Below the pieces are notes generated by a model. The model saw only the letters and a list, made by a program, of their open reading frames with translations, was not told where the DNA came from and did no database searches. The position numbers and the translations under genes are program-made. Positions 43,972-52,458 of a stretch of DNA of 64,000 bases are shown in pieces. The DNA comes from JAMXLO01 sp963799415 (lineage in GTDB: Bacteria > Pseudomonadota > Alphaproteobacteria > Acetobacterales > Acetobacteraceae): positions 152,003-216,002 of the forward strand of contig CAWCXI010000026.1 in NCBI GenBank assembly GCA_963799415.1. The letters run 5' to 3'. How positions within the stretch are numbered: the first letter of the stretch is position 1; every line of letters begins with the position of its first letter.

Positions 43972-45587
43972 GCGGCACGGCACTGTCGTCGACACCGCTG
44001 AATTCCCGCTCCCGCGCCGCGACAAACCCGTGGGTCGTCGCCGCCGTTGTCGTTGTGCCGACCTTCATGGAGGTGCTCGACACCACGATCGCGGTGGTGG
44101 CGCTGCGCTATATCGCGGGCGGTCTGTCGGCCACGGTCGATGACGGCGAGTGGGTTATCACCAGCTACCTTGCCGCCAACGCGATCATCCTGCCCATCAC
44201 CGGCTGGCTGATCGCGCATATTGGGCGCCGCAACTACTTCCTGCTTTCCATCGCTGTATTCACCCTCGCCTCGGGGCTGTGCGGCATGGCCACGAGTCTC
44301 GGGCAACTGATCCTGTTCCGCGTGCTCCAGGGTCTTGCCGGCGGTGGCCTTCAGCCATCGAGCCAGGGCGTGCTGCTGGACGCCTTCCCGGTCGAGCGGC
44401 AAGGCATGGCCATGACGCTGTTCGGCCTGGCCGCGCTGATCGCGCCCGTCGTCGGTCCCACACTCGGCGGCTGGATAACCGACAGCTACTCCTGGCGGTG
44501 GGTGTTCTGGATCAACGTTCCCGTCGGCCTCCTGGCCCTGGGCGCGTGTGCCCTCACACTCCGGGACCCCGAGTACCTCACGGCACAGCGCACGGAACTG
44601 CGGAAGCGACCGTTCAGCTTTGACGGCGTTGGCCTGTCGCTGCTGGTCATCGTCATCGTCTGCTGGGAGGTGGTGCTCAGCAAGGGCCAGGAATGGGACT
44701 GGCTGGGCGACCCGTTCTGGCGTGTGCAGACGCTGGCGATGCTGTTCATCGTGGGCCTGGTCGGGCTGGTCGTCTGGGAACTGCGCCACCCGACCCCGGT
44801 GGTCAATTTTCGGCCGTTGCGGGAACGGAATTTCGCCGCCTGCTGCATCATCATCTTCTGCGCCTTCGCGGTGCTGTACGCCGCGAGCACCTCGTTGCCT
44901 GCCTTGCTCCAGTCGCTGTTCGGCTACGATGCGCTGAGCGCCGGACTGGTCATGTCGCCGGCCGGCTTCTTTGCCGTCGTCACCATGCCGTTCGTGGGGC
45001 GCGCGCTCGGTCGGGGAACCGATGCGCGATGGATTATTGCCGCGGGTCTCCTGACCATGGCCGCGGGGAATTACTGGATGTCGCAGATGAACCTGGACAT
45101 CAGTCCAGGGCAGGCCGTGTGGCCTCGGGTGGTGCTGATCATCGGGCTTGCGATGTGCTTCGCCCCGGCAAACGTGGCGGCTTACCTTTATACGCCGCTC
45201 GCACTGCGCGGGGCGGCCGTCGGCCTGTTGAGCCTCCTGCGCAACGAGGGAGGCAGCGTGGGGACCTCGCTGGCTCAGACGGTGCAAGAGCGTCGCGACC
45301 AGTTCCACAGCCTCCGTCTTGGCGAATGGCTCGATCCGTTCAACCCGGCCACGCGTTCCTTCCTCGATCAGGCATCCGGACCCTTTCTGCAGCAGACCGG
45401 CGATCCGGTCGCCACGCAGCAACTGGCCTTGCGGACGCTGGCAAACCTGCGCCAGCAACAGGCATCGGCCCTCGCCTACTTCGATGTGTTCTGGGTGCTC
45501 GCCGTTGTCATGGTGGCACTTGTGTTCGTTGTGCTGCTGATGAAACGCTCCGTCGCGGAGAAGGGCGCGCGGATCGGCGGCGAGTAA
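43968..45587 (+). CDS. DHA2-family MFS drug transporter (EmrB/FarB-like)
   Basis: A 539-residue 14-helix transporter. TFMEVLDTTIAVVALRYIAG is motif D1 of the DHA2 family, WLIAHIGRRNYFLLS is motif A, and VLQGLAGGGLQPSSQGVLLD with FGLAALIAPVVGPTLGGWI is motif C (antiporter signature). The C-terminal soluble loop (QERRDQFHSLRLGEWLDPFN) is typical of EmrB proteins. It exports hydrophobic toxic compounds with the upstream adaptor. No regulator gene is adjacent. Confidence 0.94.
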   Translation: MSGTALSSTPLNSRSRAATNPWVVAAVVVVPTFMEVLDTTIAVVALRYIAGGLSATVDDGEWVITSYLAANAIILPITGWLIAHIGRRNYFLLSIAVFTLASGLCGMATSLGQLILFRVLQGLAGGGLQPSSQGVLLDAFPVERQGMAMTLFGLAALIAPVVGPTLGGWITDSYSWRWVFWINVPVGLLALGACALTLRDPEYLTAQRTELRKRPFSFDGVGLSLLVIVIVCWEVVLSKGQEWDWLGDPFWRVQTLAMLFIVGLVGLVVWELRHPTPVVNFRPLRERNFAACCIIIFCAFAVLYAASTSLPALLQSLFGYDALSAGLVMSPAGFFAVVTMPFVGRALGRGTDARWIIAAGLLTMAAGNYWMSQMNLDISPGQAVWPRVVLIIGLAMCFAPANVAAYLYTPLALRGAAVGLLSLLRNEGGSVGTSLAQTVQERRDQFHSLRLGEWLDPFNPATRSFLDQASGPFLQQTGDPVATQQLALRTLANLRQQQASALAYFDVFWVLAVVMVALVFVVLLMKRSVAEKGARIGGE

Positions 45588-45711
45588 GCTGAGCGCGCGC
45601 GCATAAAATTCCGGGTTAAGGGTCGCCGGACCGCTCAGCAGGAAAGGACTGCTTGATCGAGCCCGCCGGCTGATGGCCGCCGCGCGGAGCGACCGCCGCT
45701 GTTCCGCGTGG

Positions 45712-45891
45712 CTACCTAAGAACGCTGCACGGTGTGTCGTAATCAATCAGACATGCATGGCCGCCATCCTCGACGGCGGCCGGCACCGCGCGTTCGGGCG
45801 TATTGGAAGCGCCGTAGCCATGAGTGCTCACAGCCAATCCGGCCAGACCGAAACAGATTACTATTGTGCACATGGTGATAGCCGTTCTCAT
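45712..45891 (-). CDS. Small exported protein
   Basis: A 59-codon ORF on the reverse strand, ATG 45891 to TAG 45712. Residues 1-27 form a clear signal peptide (MRTAITMCTIVICFGLAGLA, then VSTHGYGA). The mature peptide of about 32 residues contains two cysteines (HACLIDYDTPCS) and many acidic residues. A GGGGAGAGG stretch lies just before the start. It stands alone between the efflux pair and the aspartoacylase-like gene. No family recognised; it may be secreted and form one disulphide. Confidence 0.6.
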   Translation of the reverse strand: MRTAITMCTIVICFGLAGLAVSTHGYGASNTPERAVPAAVEDGGHACLIDYDTPCSVLR

Positions 45892-46239
45892 CGTCCTCTC
45901 CCCGCGCCGTGGCCCTGACGGTCTGTTGCCGACGCGGCGTGAAATGACGCTATCATTAGGCGAGCGGTATGAAGCACTTCACAGCTCGCGCGTGAATCTG
46001 CTCATTCGAGCACCATACTGGCGCCGCGCATCAACGCATCGCAGTCGCACGGACAGCCACAGTGACCCAGCCGCCGAGCGTGGCTGATGGCCGGGTTGGA
46101 ATCTTCAATTCTCTTGATGCCAAGCGAATGCGCGGAAGTTGGAGGAGGCCAAGAGCCCGCACGCGAAGAGCGGGAGGCTAATCGCTCGCGCGCTGCCTTC
46201 AGACCCGCAAAATATTAGGCCGCACAACACGCATCTGGA
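45892..46239. other. Intergenic region
   Basis: About 350 bases between the small exported protein and the end of the aspartoacylase-like gene. It should hold the promoter of the small exported protein. No gene, hairpin or repeat with support was seen. Confidence 0.35.
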
Positions 46240-47256
46240 CTACAGCGCAATGTCCGTTCCCAGATGGAACAGACAATCGCCCCGCACCGTGCGCCCAGGA
46301 ATCCGCTTGCACAGCACGAAGCCGTCACGCGCGAAATGCGCCGTGACCGGCTCCGCCCATGGCGTCTCCGGCAAATGGATGCGAGCCGCCGGCTGCCCCG
46401 CGCGAACCATCTCGCCCAACTCCACCAGCGGTTCGAACAGCCCCTGCTCTGGCGCGTAGACGAAGTAGTCCGGACCACCAACCTCCAGAAACCGCGTCGG
46501 CCCGTCAGGCGCGACGCGATCACCCTCGGGCAGAATGCCGAGATGCACCAGCACGTTGACCACGCCGCGCTCGACCATGCGCAGCGCGGAGCGCGTGACA
46601 TGACCGGACCCGCCGGCCTCGGTGCCCAGGCAGACGATGCCATGACGCGCGGCGCCACCCGACAGCGTCTTCGCGCCGCCCTGGTTGGTCTCCGCGACAT
46701 AGGCGACCGGCGAGCCGAACGCCTTCAGCGCCGCGACCCCCTCTGCCGTGCTGCCGTCGCGCTGCCAGCCGCCGAACAGCGCCGATGGCACGTACATCAG
46801 CGACGATCCGCCGGAGTGCAGGTCGCACACCAGATCTGCCATCGGCACCAGTTCGTGCTCGATATGATACGCAATCTGCTCCGTGATCGTCCCATCCGGA
46901 TCGCCCGGGAACAGCCGGTTCAAATTGCCCTCGTCGATCGGCGACGTGCGCCGCCCCGCCATCGCGGCCGGAAAGTTGGCGGCCGGCAGGATGATCACGC
47001 GGCCACGTATGCGCGCCGGGTCAAGTGACTTCACGAGATTGCACAGCGCAACCTGGCCCTCGTACTCGTCGCCGTGCGTGCCCGACACCAGCAGCACAGT
47101 CGGGCCTGTGCCGTTCTTCAGCACCACGATGGGGATCGGGATGAAGCCGTAAGCCGAGCTGTGCACCGAATGAAACAGCCGCAGAAACCCGTGTTGGCGG
47201 CCATTCCTGTCGAAGTCCACGTCCGTAACTATACGGCTTCTGCTGGTGGCTGCCAT
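46240..47256 (-). CDS. Succinylglutamate desuccinylase/aspartoacylase family zinc hydrolase
   Basis: A 338-residue M14-like amidohydrolase. Zinc ligands are in SGTHGDEYEGQVAL (His and Glu) and VCDLHSGGSSLMY (His); RVIILPAANFPAAMAGRRTS follows with substrate-binding arginines and DEGNLNRLFPGD with the conserved Asn-Leu-Asn-Arg. This is the pattern of the ectoine-degradation deacetylase DoeB and related enzymes that deacylate N-acyl amino acids. No other ectoine gene is near, so the substrate stays open. It is divergent from the GNAT gene with 48 bases between. Confidence 0.88.
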   Translation of the reverse strand: MAATSRSRIVTDVDFDRNGRQHGFLRLFHSVHSSAYGFIPIPIVVLKNGTGPTVLLVSGTHGDEYEGQVALCNLVKSLDPARIRGRVIILPAANFPAAMAGRRTSPIDEGNLNRLFPGDPDGTITEQIAYHIEHELVPMADLVCDLHSGGSSLMYVPSALFGGWQRDGSTAEGVAALKAFGSPVAYVAETNQGGAKTLSGGAARHGIVCLGTEAGGSGHVTRSALRMVERGVVNVLVHLGILPEGDRVAPDGPTRFLEVGGPDYFVYAPEQGLFEPLVELGEMVRAGQPAARIHLPETPWAEPVTAHFARDGFVLCKRIPGRTVRGDCLFHLGTDIAL

Positions 47257-47304
47257 TGCCCGCTCCCATCTCCGAGGGGCACGATAAGGGCCGGAGGGCG
47301 CCGG

Positions 47305-47736
47305 ATGAAAGATCTCGAGATTGTATTCGACCCGTTGCCGCCTGCCTCATTGCGCGAATTCATCACTTACCGCCTCGGCATGTTCAACGTCGCGCGCACC
47401 GGCTCAGATGAATGGCATCCAATCGGCTTTTTCCTGAAGAGCGCGCAGGGCGAATGGTTGGGTGGCCTGCTCGGCGACACCTGGGGCGGCTGGATGAATG
47501 TCCGCTTTGTCTGGCTGGCCGAGGTGGTGCGCGGTCAGCGCCACGGCACGCGGCTGATGGACGCGGCCGAGGCATACGCGGCGAGCCGCGGCTGTTTCGC
47601 CGCCACGCTCGATACCCACAGCTTCGGTGCGCTCGGATTCTATCAGAAGCGTGGCTACGAGGTGTTCGGCCAGCTCGAGGACTATCCGCCGGGTCACACG
47701 AAATATTTCCTGCGCAAGCGCCTTGTTCAGTCCTGA
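47305..47736 (+). CDS. GNAT family N-acetyltransferase
   Basis: A 143-residue acetyltransferase. RGQRHGTRLMDAAEAYAASRG is the acetyl-CoA-binding motif A (with the Arg/Gln-x-x-Gly-x-Gly pattern slightly altered), preceded by strand FVWLAEVV, and followed by DTHSFGALGFYQKRGYEVFG (motif B). Substrate unknown. GGAGG lies eight bases before ATG 47305. Confidence 0.88.
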   Translation: MKDLEIVFDPLPPASLREFITYRLGMFNVARTGSDEWHPIGFFLKSAQGEWLGGLLGDTWGGWMNVRFVWLAEVVRGQRHGTRLMDAAEAYAASRGCFAATLDTHSFGALGFYQKRGYEVFGQLEDYPPGHTKYFLRKRLVQS

Positions 47737-47787
47737 CTTGCGAAACCCGGTGCGCCAGTACATAGTCCGGGCCATCCGCAACAAACT

Positions 47788-47802
47788 GAAAGGAGGTGAT
47801 CC
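47788..47802 (+). promoter_or_regulatory. Exceptionally long Shine-Dalgarno
   Basis: GAAAGGAGGTGATCC can pair over about 15 bases with the standard 3' end of bacterial 16S rRNA. It lies one base before GTG 47804, or about five bases from the GGAGG core. Ordinary genes in this window use 4-7 base matches. Confidence 0.7.
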
Positions 47803-47803
47803 A

Positions 47804-47872
47804 GTGTCTCATTGTCTCTTCGTGGCGCCGTTTGCCGTGGCCTGGATCTCCGACGCTCGCGTCGACGTCTAG
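47804..47872 (+). CDS. Tiny 22-residue ORF with an extended Shine-Dalgarno
   Basis: GTG 47804 to TAG 47870-47872 encodes MSHCLFVAPFAVAWISDARV plus two residues. It has a short hydrophobic middle, one cysteine and one tryptophan, and no run of a single amino acid such as an attenuation leader would show. It is preceded by the near-complete anti-16S sequence and followed 35 bases later by a strong hairpin. No plus-strand gene follows within 900 bases, so it is a self-contained mini-transcript. It could encode a micropeptide or be an RNA that binds ribosomes. Confidence 0.5.
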   Translation: MSHCLFVAPFAVAWISDARVDV

Positions 47873-47907
47873 CCGCACTAGGGCAACGACGCCCGCAGAC
47901 AATGCCG

Positions 47908-47937
47908 AAGGCTCCGGGGGGAAACCTCCGGAGCCTT
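47908..47937. terminator. Strong hairpin after the tiny ORF, convergent with the MaoC gene
   Basis: AAGGCTCCGG pairs perfectly with CCGGAGCCTT, with further G-C pairs inside and a GAAA loop. Downstream is CCTCATTTC, a weak T-tract. The MaoC gene ends 37 bases to the right on the other strand, so the hairpin may end both transcripts. Confidence 0.75.
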
Positions 47938-47973
47938 CCTCATTTCGGCTTCCTGTTCACGGTGGCTACTTCT

Positions 47974-48426
47974 TCACTGGGGCCGACGCTTCATGAAGGC
48001 GGAGCGCAGGCAGGTGGCGACCATCTCGCCGCGCTGGTTGAATGCCTGATGCTCGAACTCAACCACGCCGGCCTCCGGTCGCGACTTCGACGCGCGGAGC
48101 GAGCGCACGATCGAGCGGGCGCGAATCGTGTCGCCATGAAACACCGGCTTGGGGAATTCCACCTTGTTCATGCCAAGATTGGCGATGGTGGTGCCCAGCG
48201 TCGTGTCACCGACCGTCATGCCTATCATCAGCCCGAGCGTGAACAGCGAATTGACGATACGCTGGCCAAATTCGGTGGTCTTGGCGAACTCCTCGTCCAG
48301 GTGCAGCGGCTGCGGGTTCAGCGTGAGCGTGCTGAACAGCACGTTGTCCATCTCGGTGACAGTGCGGCTGAGCGCGTGCTCGAAGGTCTGGCCTTCGTGG
48401 AAGTCCTCGAAATACAGGCCGGCCAT
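47974..48426 (-). CDS. MaoC family dehydratase
   Basis: A 150-residue hot-dog fold enzyme. MAGLYFEDFHEGQTFEHALS is the typical start; VLFSTLTLNPQPLHLDEEFA carries the hydratase 2 motif (Asp/Asn-x4-His with Asn-Pro-x-Pro-x-His), and GDTIRARSIVRSLRASKSRP the late strand. It hydrates or dehydrates acyl-CoA thioesters such as mesaconyl- or enoyl-CoA. It follows the DUF1491 gene by 15 bases in one unit. Confidence 0.9.
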   Translation of the reverse strand: MAGLYFEDFHEGQTFEHALSRTVTEMDNVLFSTLTLNPQPLHLDEEFAKTTEFGQRIVNSLFTLGLMIGMTVGDTTLGTTIANLGMNKVEFPKPVFHGDTIRARSIVRSLRASKSRPEAGVVEFEHQAFNQRGEMVATCLRSAFMKRRPQ

Positions 48427-48441
48427 GGTCGGTTCTCCTCG

Positions 48442-48777
48442 CTAAACCAGCTTCGCCTCGAACGGCGGCACCAGGTCGGGTGCATCGAATTCCAGCACCC
48501 AGACATCCGGGTCGAACCGCACCTGCCGCGCGACATAGCCATCCGCCGCCGCCTGGTCGACCGGCGCCGCGCCCGTGCCACGCATCCACGCCAGCGCGCC
48601 GTCGCTGGCGCGCACCTGCGACAGCACGCAAAGTCCGTCGCGCCCGCGCAGCACCACCAGCACGCCGCCCGAATCCGCGTCGCCCCGGCGCAATACGACG
48701 CCGGACCGGCCGTCCCGATCGGCCATGCGCAGCGCCGCCTTCACCCAGATTCCAGCCTTCAACCGCGGCTCGGCCAT
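48442..48777 (-). CDS. DUF1491 family protein
   Basis: A 111-residue protein: MAEPRLKAGIWVKAALRMAD, then GVVLRRGDADSGGVLVVL, VRASDGALAWMRGTG and a late DVWVLEFDAPDLVPPF. This matches the DUF1491 family, found almost only in Alphaproteobacteria, of unknown function. GGGAGG lies five bases before ATG 48777; the reading frame continues upstream but overlaps the divergent ABC gene there. It forms an operon with maoC. Confidence 0.85.
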   Translation of the reverse strand: MAEPRLKAGIWVKAALRMADRDGRSGVVLRRGDADSGGVLVVLRGRDGLCVLSQVRASDGALAWMRGTGAAPVDQAAADGYVARQVRFDPDVWVLEFDAPDLVPPFEAKLV

Positions 48778-48843
48778 GACACCTCCCCGATCGCGCGAGC
48801 ATTGTGCAGGATGGGGCGCATTACAACGCGAATCGAGGCCCCC

Positions 48844-49826
48844 ATGCGACGGTTTGCCGTTTTGCTCGTGCTGCTCCTGGTCACCACCACGGCGCGCGCC
48901 GAGGATGCGATCAGCTTCGGTCTCGATTGGGTGGCAGAGGCGGAATACGGCGGCTACTACCAGGCGCTCGCCACCGGGATCTACGCCAGGCACGGTCTGA
49001 AGGTGACCATTCGCCAGGGCGGCCCGCAGGTGAACCAGATGCAGCTCATGATGGCGGGCCGGCTCGACTTCAACCTGGGCGGCGGCCGCGCCGATCGAGT
49101 TCGTCCAGCAGAACCTGCCGTTCGTCGCGGTCGCGGCGATGTTCCAGAAGGACCCGTCGGTGCTGATCGCGCATCCCGGCCAGGGCAACGACAGCTTCGC
49201 CGCACTGAAGGGCAAGTCGATCCTGATCGGTGCCGATACGCGAGCAAGCTGGTGGCGCTTTCTCGCCGGCAAGTTCGGCTATACGGATGCGCAGATCCGC
49301 CCCTACACCTTCAACCTTCAGCCGTTCCTCGCCGACAAGACATCTGGTGCAGCAGGGCTACCTCGGCTCCGAGCCGTTCGCGATCGAGCAGGCCGCGCAT
49401 TTCAAGCCGGTGGTGCTGCTGCTCGCCGATGCTGGCTATGCCGGCTACGGCAACATCGTCACCACCAGCACGAAGCTGGTGAATGAGAAGCCCGACGTGG
49501 TGCAGCGCTTCATCGATGCCTCGATCGAGGGCTGGTACTCCTATCTCTACGGCGACCCCGCGCCGGCAAACCGGCTGATCAAGCAGGACAACCCGGAGAT
49601 GCCCGACGCACTGCTGGCCTACGGCCGCGACGTGATGAAGACGCACGGCATCGTCGATTCCGGCGACGCGCTGAAACTCGGGATCGGCGCGATGACCGAT
49701 GCGCGCTGGGCCGAGTTCTATCGTTCGATGTCCGATGTCGGCGTGTACCCCAAGGGGCTCGACGTCACGAAGGCCTACACGCTGCGGTTCGTCGACAAGC
49801 GCGTCGGAATGGAGATGAAGCAGTAG
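48844..49826 (+). pseudogene. ABC importer substrate-binding protein (NMT1/ThiY-like), frameshifted twice
   Basis: Begins MRRFAVLLVLLLVTTTARA, a signal peptide, then ISFGLDWVAEAEYGGYYQAL, the NMT1/THI5-like solute-binding start. The frame is lost near 49080-49090, after FNLGGG; the next phase reads PIEFVQQNLPFVAVAAMFQK and on. A second shift near 49337-49343 leads to VQQGYLGSEPFAIEQAAHF and the normal C-terminus ending at 49826. Together the three pieces cover the full family length. Intact homologues bind pyrimidine or nitrogen compounds for uptake. Both breaks are single-base sized. Confidence 0.82.
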
Positions 49827-49837
49827 CGTGCTCTCCT

Positions 49838-49916
49838 GTCATTGCGAGGAGCGGAGCGACGAAGCAATCCCCATCGTGTCTGGGATCTGCTTCGTCGCTC
49901 CTCTCGTCGCAATGAC
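49838..49916. repeat. Palindromic dispersed repeat, family B
   Basis: Arms GTCATTGCGAGGAGCGGAGC (continuing GACGAAGCA) at 49838-49866 and their near-complement at 49888-49916 enclose a 21-base centre. Spurious translation gives CHCEERSDEAIP, typical of dispersed palindromes in proteobacteria. It separates the binding-protein and ATPase genes. A diverged copy is at 53284-53377. Confidence 0.8.
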
Positions 49917-49923
49917 ATTGGTC

Positions 49924-50663
49924 ATGCTGCAGCTCACCTCGGTAGGCCGGCGCTTCGGCGCGGTCGAGGCATTGCGCGACGTATCGCTGACGATCGACGC
50001 CGGCGACTTCGTGGCGCTGCTCGGACCATCAGGCTGCGGCAAATCGACACTGCTGCGATTGATCGCCGGATTGGACCAGCCGGACACGGGCCGCATGATC
50101 TGGGATGCAGGCCACCAGCCGAAGCCGGGCGAGATCGGCTTCGTCTTCCAGGACGCCACGCTGCTGCCCTGGGCAAGTGCCACCGACAACGTGTTCCTGC
50201 CGCTGCGCATTGCCGGCATCCCGCGCGACCAGGCAATGCCGCAGGTGAACCGAGGCACTGCACCGCGTCGGCCTCGACGGCTTCGAAGCCGCGCGTCCGC
50301 GGCAACTCTCCGGCGGGATGCGCATGCGCGTGTCCATCGCACGCGCCCTGGTGACCCGCCCGCGCCTGCTGCTGATGGACGAGCCGTTCGCCGCGCTCGA
50401 CGAATTCACCCGTCACAAGCTGCAGGAAGACCTGCTGTCGCTTTGGCAGGAACTCGGCTGCACTGTCATCTTCGTGACGCACTCGATCTACGAGGCGGCG
50501 TTCCTCGCGCGGCGTATCGTATTGATGACGCCGCGTCCGGGGCGGATCGATCACGAGATCGCCTCGCCGCTCCATCCCGGTGCGCGCCGCGCGACTTGAT
50601 CCGGCCTATGCAACGCTGGTGGCGCAGGTGACACGCGAGATGCAGCGCGCGCTTGCGGCATGA
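49924..50663 (+). pseudogene. ABC importer ATPase (NitT/TauT/ThiZ type), frameshifted twice
   Basis: Starts MLQLTSVGRRFGAVEALRDV. Walker A GPSGCGKSTLLRLIAGLDQP and the Q-loop IGFVFQDATLLPWAS are in the first frame. Around 50250-50260 the frame changes; the next phase reads LHRVGLDGFEAARPRQLSGG, MRMRVSIARAL, LLLMDEPFAALDEF (Walker B) and VIFVTHSIYEAAFLA. A third phase, entered near 50585-50600, gives the normal end (RLDPAYATLVAQVTREMQRA) to the stop at 50663. All catalytic motifs survive over the pieces. Confidence 0.82.
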
Positions 50664-51411
50664 AATACGCCCCTGCCCTGTTCGGTGCTCGCCGCGTTGC
50701 TGGTCTGGGAAGCCGACCGTCCGGATTACCGACGTGCCGTCCTATCTGGTACCTGGGCCATCAGCGATCATCGCGGCGTTCGTGGCCGATCCGGCGGGAC
50801 TGCTGTGGTCACTGGGATCGACGTTGCTGGTGACGTTTGCCGCATTGCTCGTCGCCGCCACCCTCGGCGTGGTGCTCGCGGTGGCGATCGCATCGAGCCG
50901 ATTGCTGGCGGCGGCGATCCAACCATGGGCAGTCGTGCTGCAGGTCACACCGATCGTCGCGATCGCGCCGCTGATCATCGTCTGGGTCGGCAATCCGTTC
51001 GCCTCACTGGTGGTATGCGCGACGATCGTCGCGTTCTTTCCGGTGTTCGCCAACACCGCGGCGGGGCTCGCATCAGCACCGGCGGAGCTTGCCGACCTGT
51101 TCCGGCTGTACGGCGCAGGTCGGTTCACGACACTGTGGCTGCTGCGCCTGCCGGCGGCCTTGCCCTACTTCCTCGCCGGCCTGCGCATCTCCGGCGGCTT
51201 GGCGCTGGTCGGCGCGGTGGTGGCGGAGTTCGTCGCCGGGTCCGGCGGGTTCGCATCAGGGTTGGCGTATCGCATTCTGGAGGCTGGCTACCGGCTACAG
51301 GTCCCGCGCATGTTCGCGGCACTGGTGCTGCTGTCGGTTGCCGGCATTGCGATCAACTTCGGGCTCGGCGCATTCGCCGCAGCGGTGATGCGCCGACGCG
51401 GCGACGCCTAA
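50660..51411 (+). pseudogene. ABC importer permease (BPD type), frameshifted near its start
   Basis: ATG 50660 overlaps the ATPase stop by 4 bases. The first seven or eight codons (MKYAPALF), a middle phase (VLAALLVWEA) and the main body from VRITDVPSYLVPGPSAIIA lie in three different frames, so two breaks occur between 50680 and 50725. The main body is an intact five- to six-helix permease with the EAA loop (LADLFRLYGAGRFTTLWLLR) and a final helix. Its stop overlaps that of lysR by 4 bases. Confidence 0.8.
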
Positions 51412-52349
51412 TCCGCGATCCTCGAGTAACCCCGCACTGGACGCTGCACCTTTGGCTGCAGCGTTCCGCTCGTCAGCAGTGCCAGCAATCGCCTGGCGGC
51501 GGGACTGAGATAGCCGTTGCGGCGATGAACGGCGGTGATTGGAATCGTGGTCTGCATTGCCGGTATGTCGAGCGCGACAAGCGCGCCCTGCCGAAGCTCA
51601 TCGCGTACGCTGCTCTCGGGGACCAGTGCCAAGCCGAAGCCCGCCTGCGCCAAACGCTTCTGGGCGGTAAGGCTGTCGATCAGAGTGACGTCGGCGCCGT
51701 TGAGCCCAGCCCGAACCAGTTGGCGTGCCAGGGTCTGACCGGAGTCCTGCTCCCCGGACGTCGGCGGAAAACCGACCCATCGCTCGCCGGCCAGCAGATG
51801 CGCCTGGCGGACCCGACGGCCTGCCAGACGGTGTCCGGGCGCTGCTACCACCAGCATGGCTTCGCTGCCCGCATCCAGCGAGACGAGTTCCGGCCGATCG
51901 CTGCCATAATAGCGCAAGCCCAACGTCGCATCGCCCCGCCGGACCAGGTCGGTCACCTCGCGGCTCGAGGCAGTCTGGAGTTCGAGCCGCACATCCTTGG
52001 CGCGCTTCGCGAATTGGCGGAGGGCGTCGACGATGCGCGTATCGGCGAGCGTACCGACCAGAGCAAGCGAAATCACGCCCTCCGTGCCTGCCTGCAGGCC
52101 ACGCACCGCATCGTGCCCATCCCTGAGCGACGCCAGTGCCGCCTCAGCGTGCGGCAGAAAGACGCGCCCGGCCTCGGTCAGTCTCGCGCGACCACGCAGG
52201 CGCTCGAACAATGGTGCGCCGATCTCGTGCTCGAGAATGCCGAGGCGACGGCTGATCGCAGGCTGCGAGCGATGCAGCCGTCGCGCCGCGTGCGTGAAGC
52301 CGCCCAGCTCGGCGATGGCCACGAAGGTTTGGATATCAGCGATATTCAT
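51408..52349 (-). CDS. LysR-family transcriptional regulator
   Basis: A 313-residue LTTR. The N-terminal helix-turn-helix is DIQTFVAIAELGGFTHAARR then LHRSQPAISRRLGILEHEIG and PLFERLRGRARLTEAGRVFL; the effector-binding domain follows (ISLALVGTLADTRIVDAL and on). It is divergent from the PEP-mutase-family gene, which it likely controls in response to a small metabolite. A T-N11-A palindrome lies directly upstream of its start. Confidence 0.92.
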   Translation of the reverse strand: MNIADIQTFVAIAELGGFTHAARRLHRSQPAISRRLGILEHEIGAPLFERLRGRARLTEAGRVFLPHAEAALASLRDGHDAVRGLQAGTEGVISLALVGTLADTRIVDALRQFAKRAKDVRLELQTASSREVTDLVRRGDATLGLRYYGSDRPELVSLDAGSEAMLVVAAPGHRLAGRRVRQAHLLAGERWVGFPPTSGEQDSGQTLARQLVRAGLNGADVTLIDSLTAQKRLAQAGFGLALVPESSVRDELRQGALVALDIPAMQTTIPITAVHRRNGYLSPAARRLLALLTSGTLQPKVQRPVRGYSRIAD

Positions 52350-52352
52350 CGA

Positions 52353-52365
52353 TCAGTTTTCCTGA
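52353..52365. promoter_or_regulatory. LysR-type binding palindrome (T-N11-A)
   Basis: TCAGTTTTCCTGA lies 3 bases upstream of the lysR start codon, inside ATCAG-N5-CTGAT, a perfect 5-base dyad. It has the classical LTTR T-N11-A spacing and is in the only intergenic region between lysR and its divergent neighbour. Confidence 0.5.
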
Positions 52366-52458
52366 TGCGACTTGCTCGTACTATGCATTGGACAATGAAC
52401 ATGGTCGGGCCAAGATTGCAAAGAATGCTGGAATTCAGCCGATGAAGGAAATACCGAC

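Noticed and set aside
43866..45746. 626-codon minus-strand ORF
   Set aside because: Antisense to the EmrB-type transporter; Gln/His/Arg-rich without domains.
47788..47802. Possibility that the anti-16S match is a piece of an rRNA gene
   Set aside because: It is the complement of the 16S 3' end, only about 15 bases long, and no other rRNA-like sequence surrounds it.
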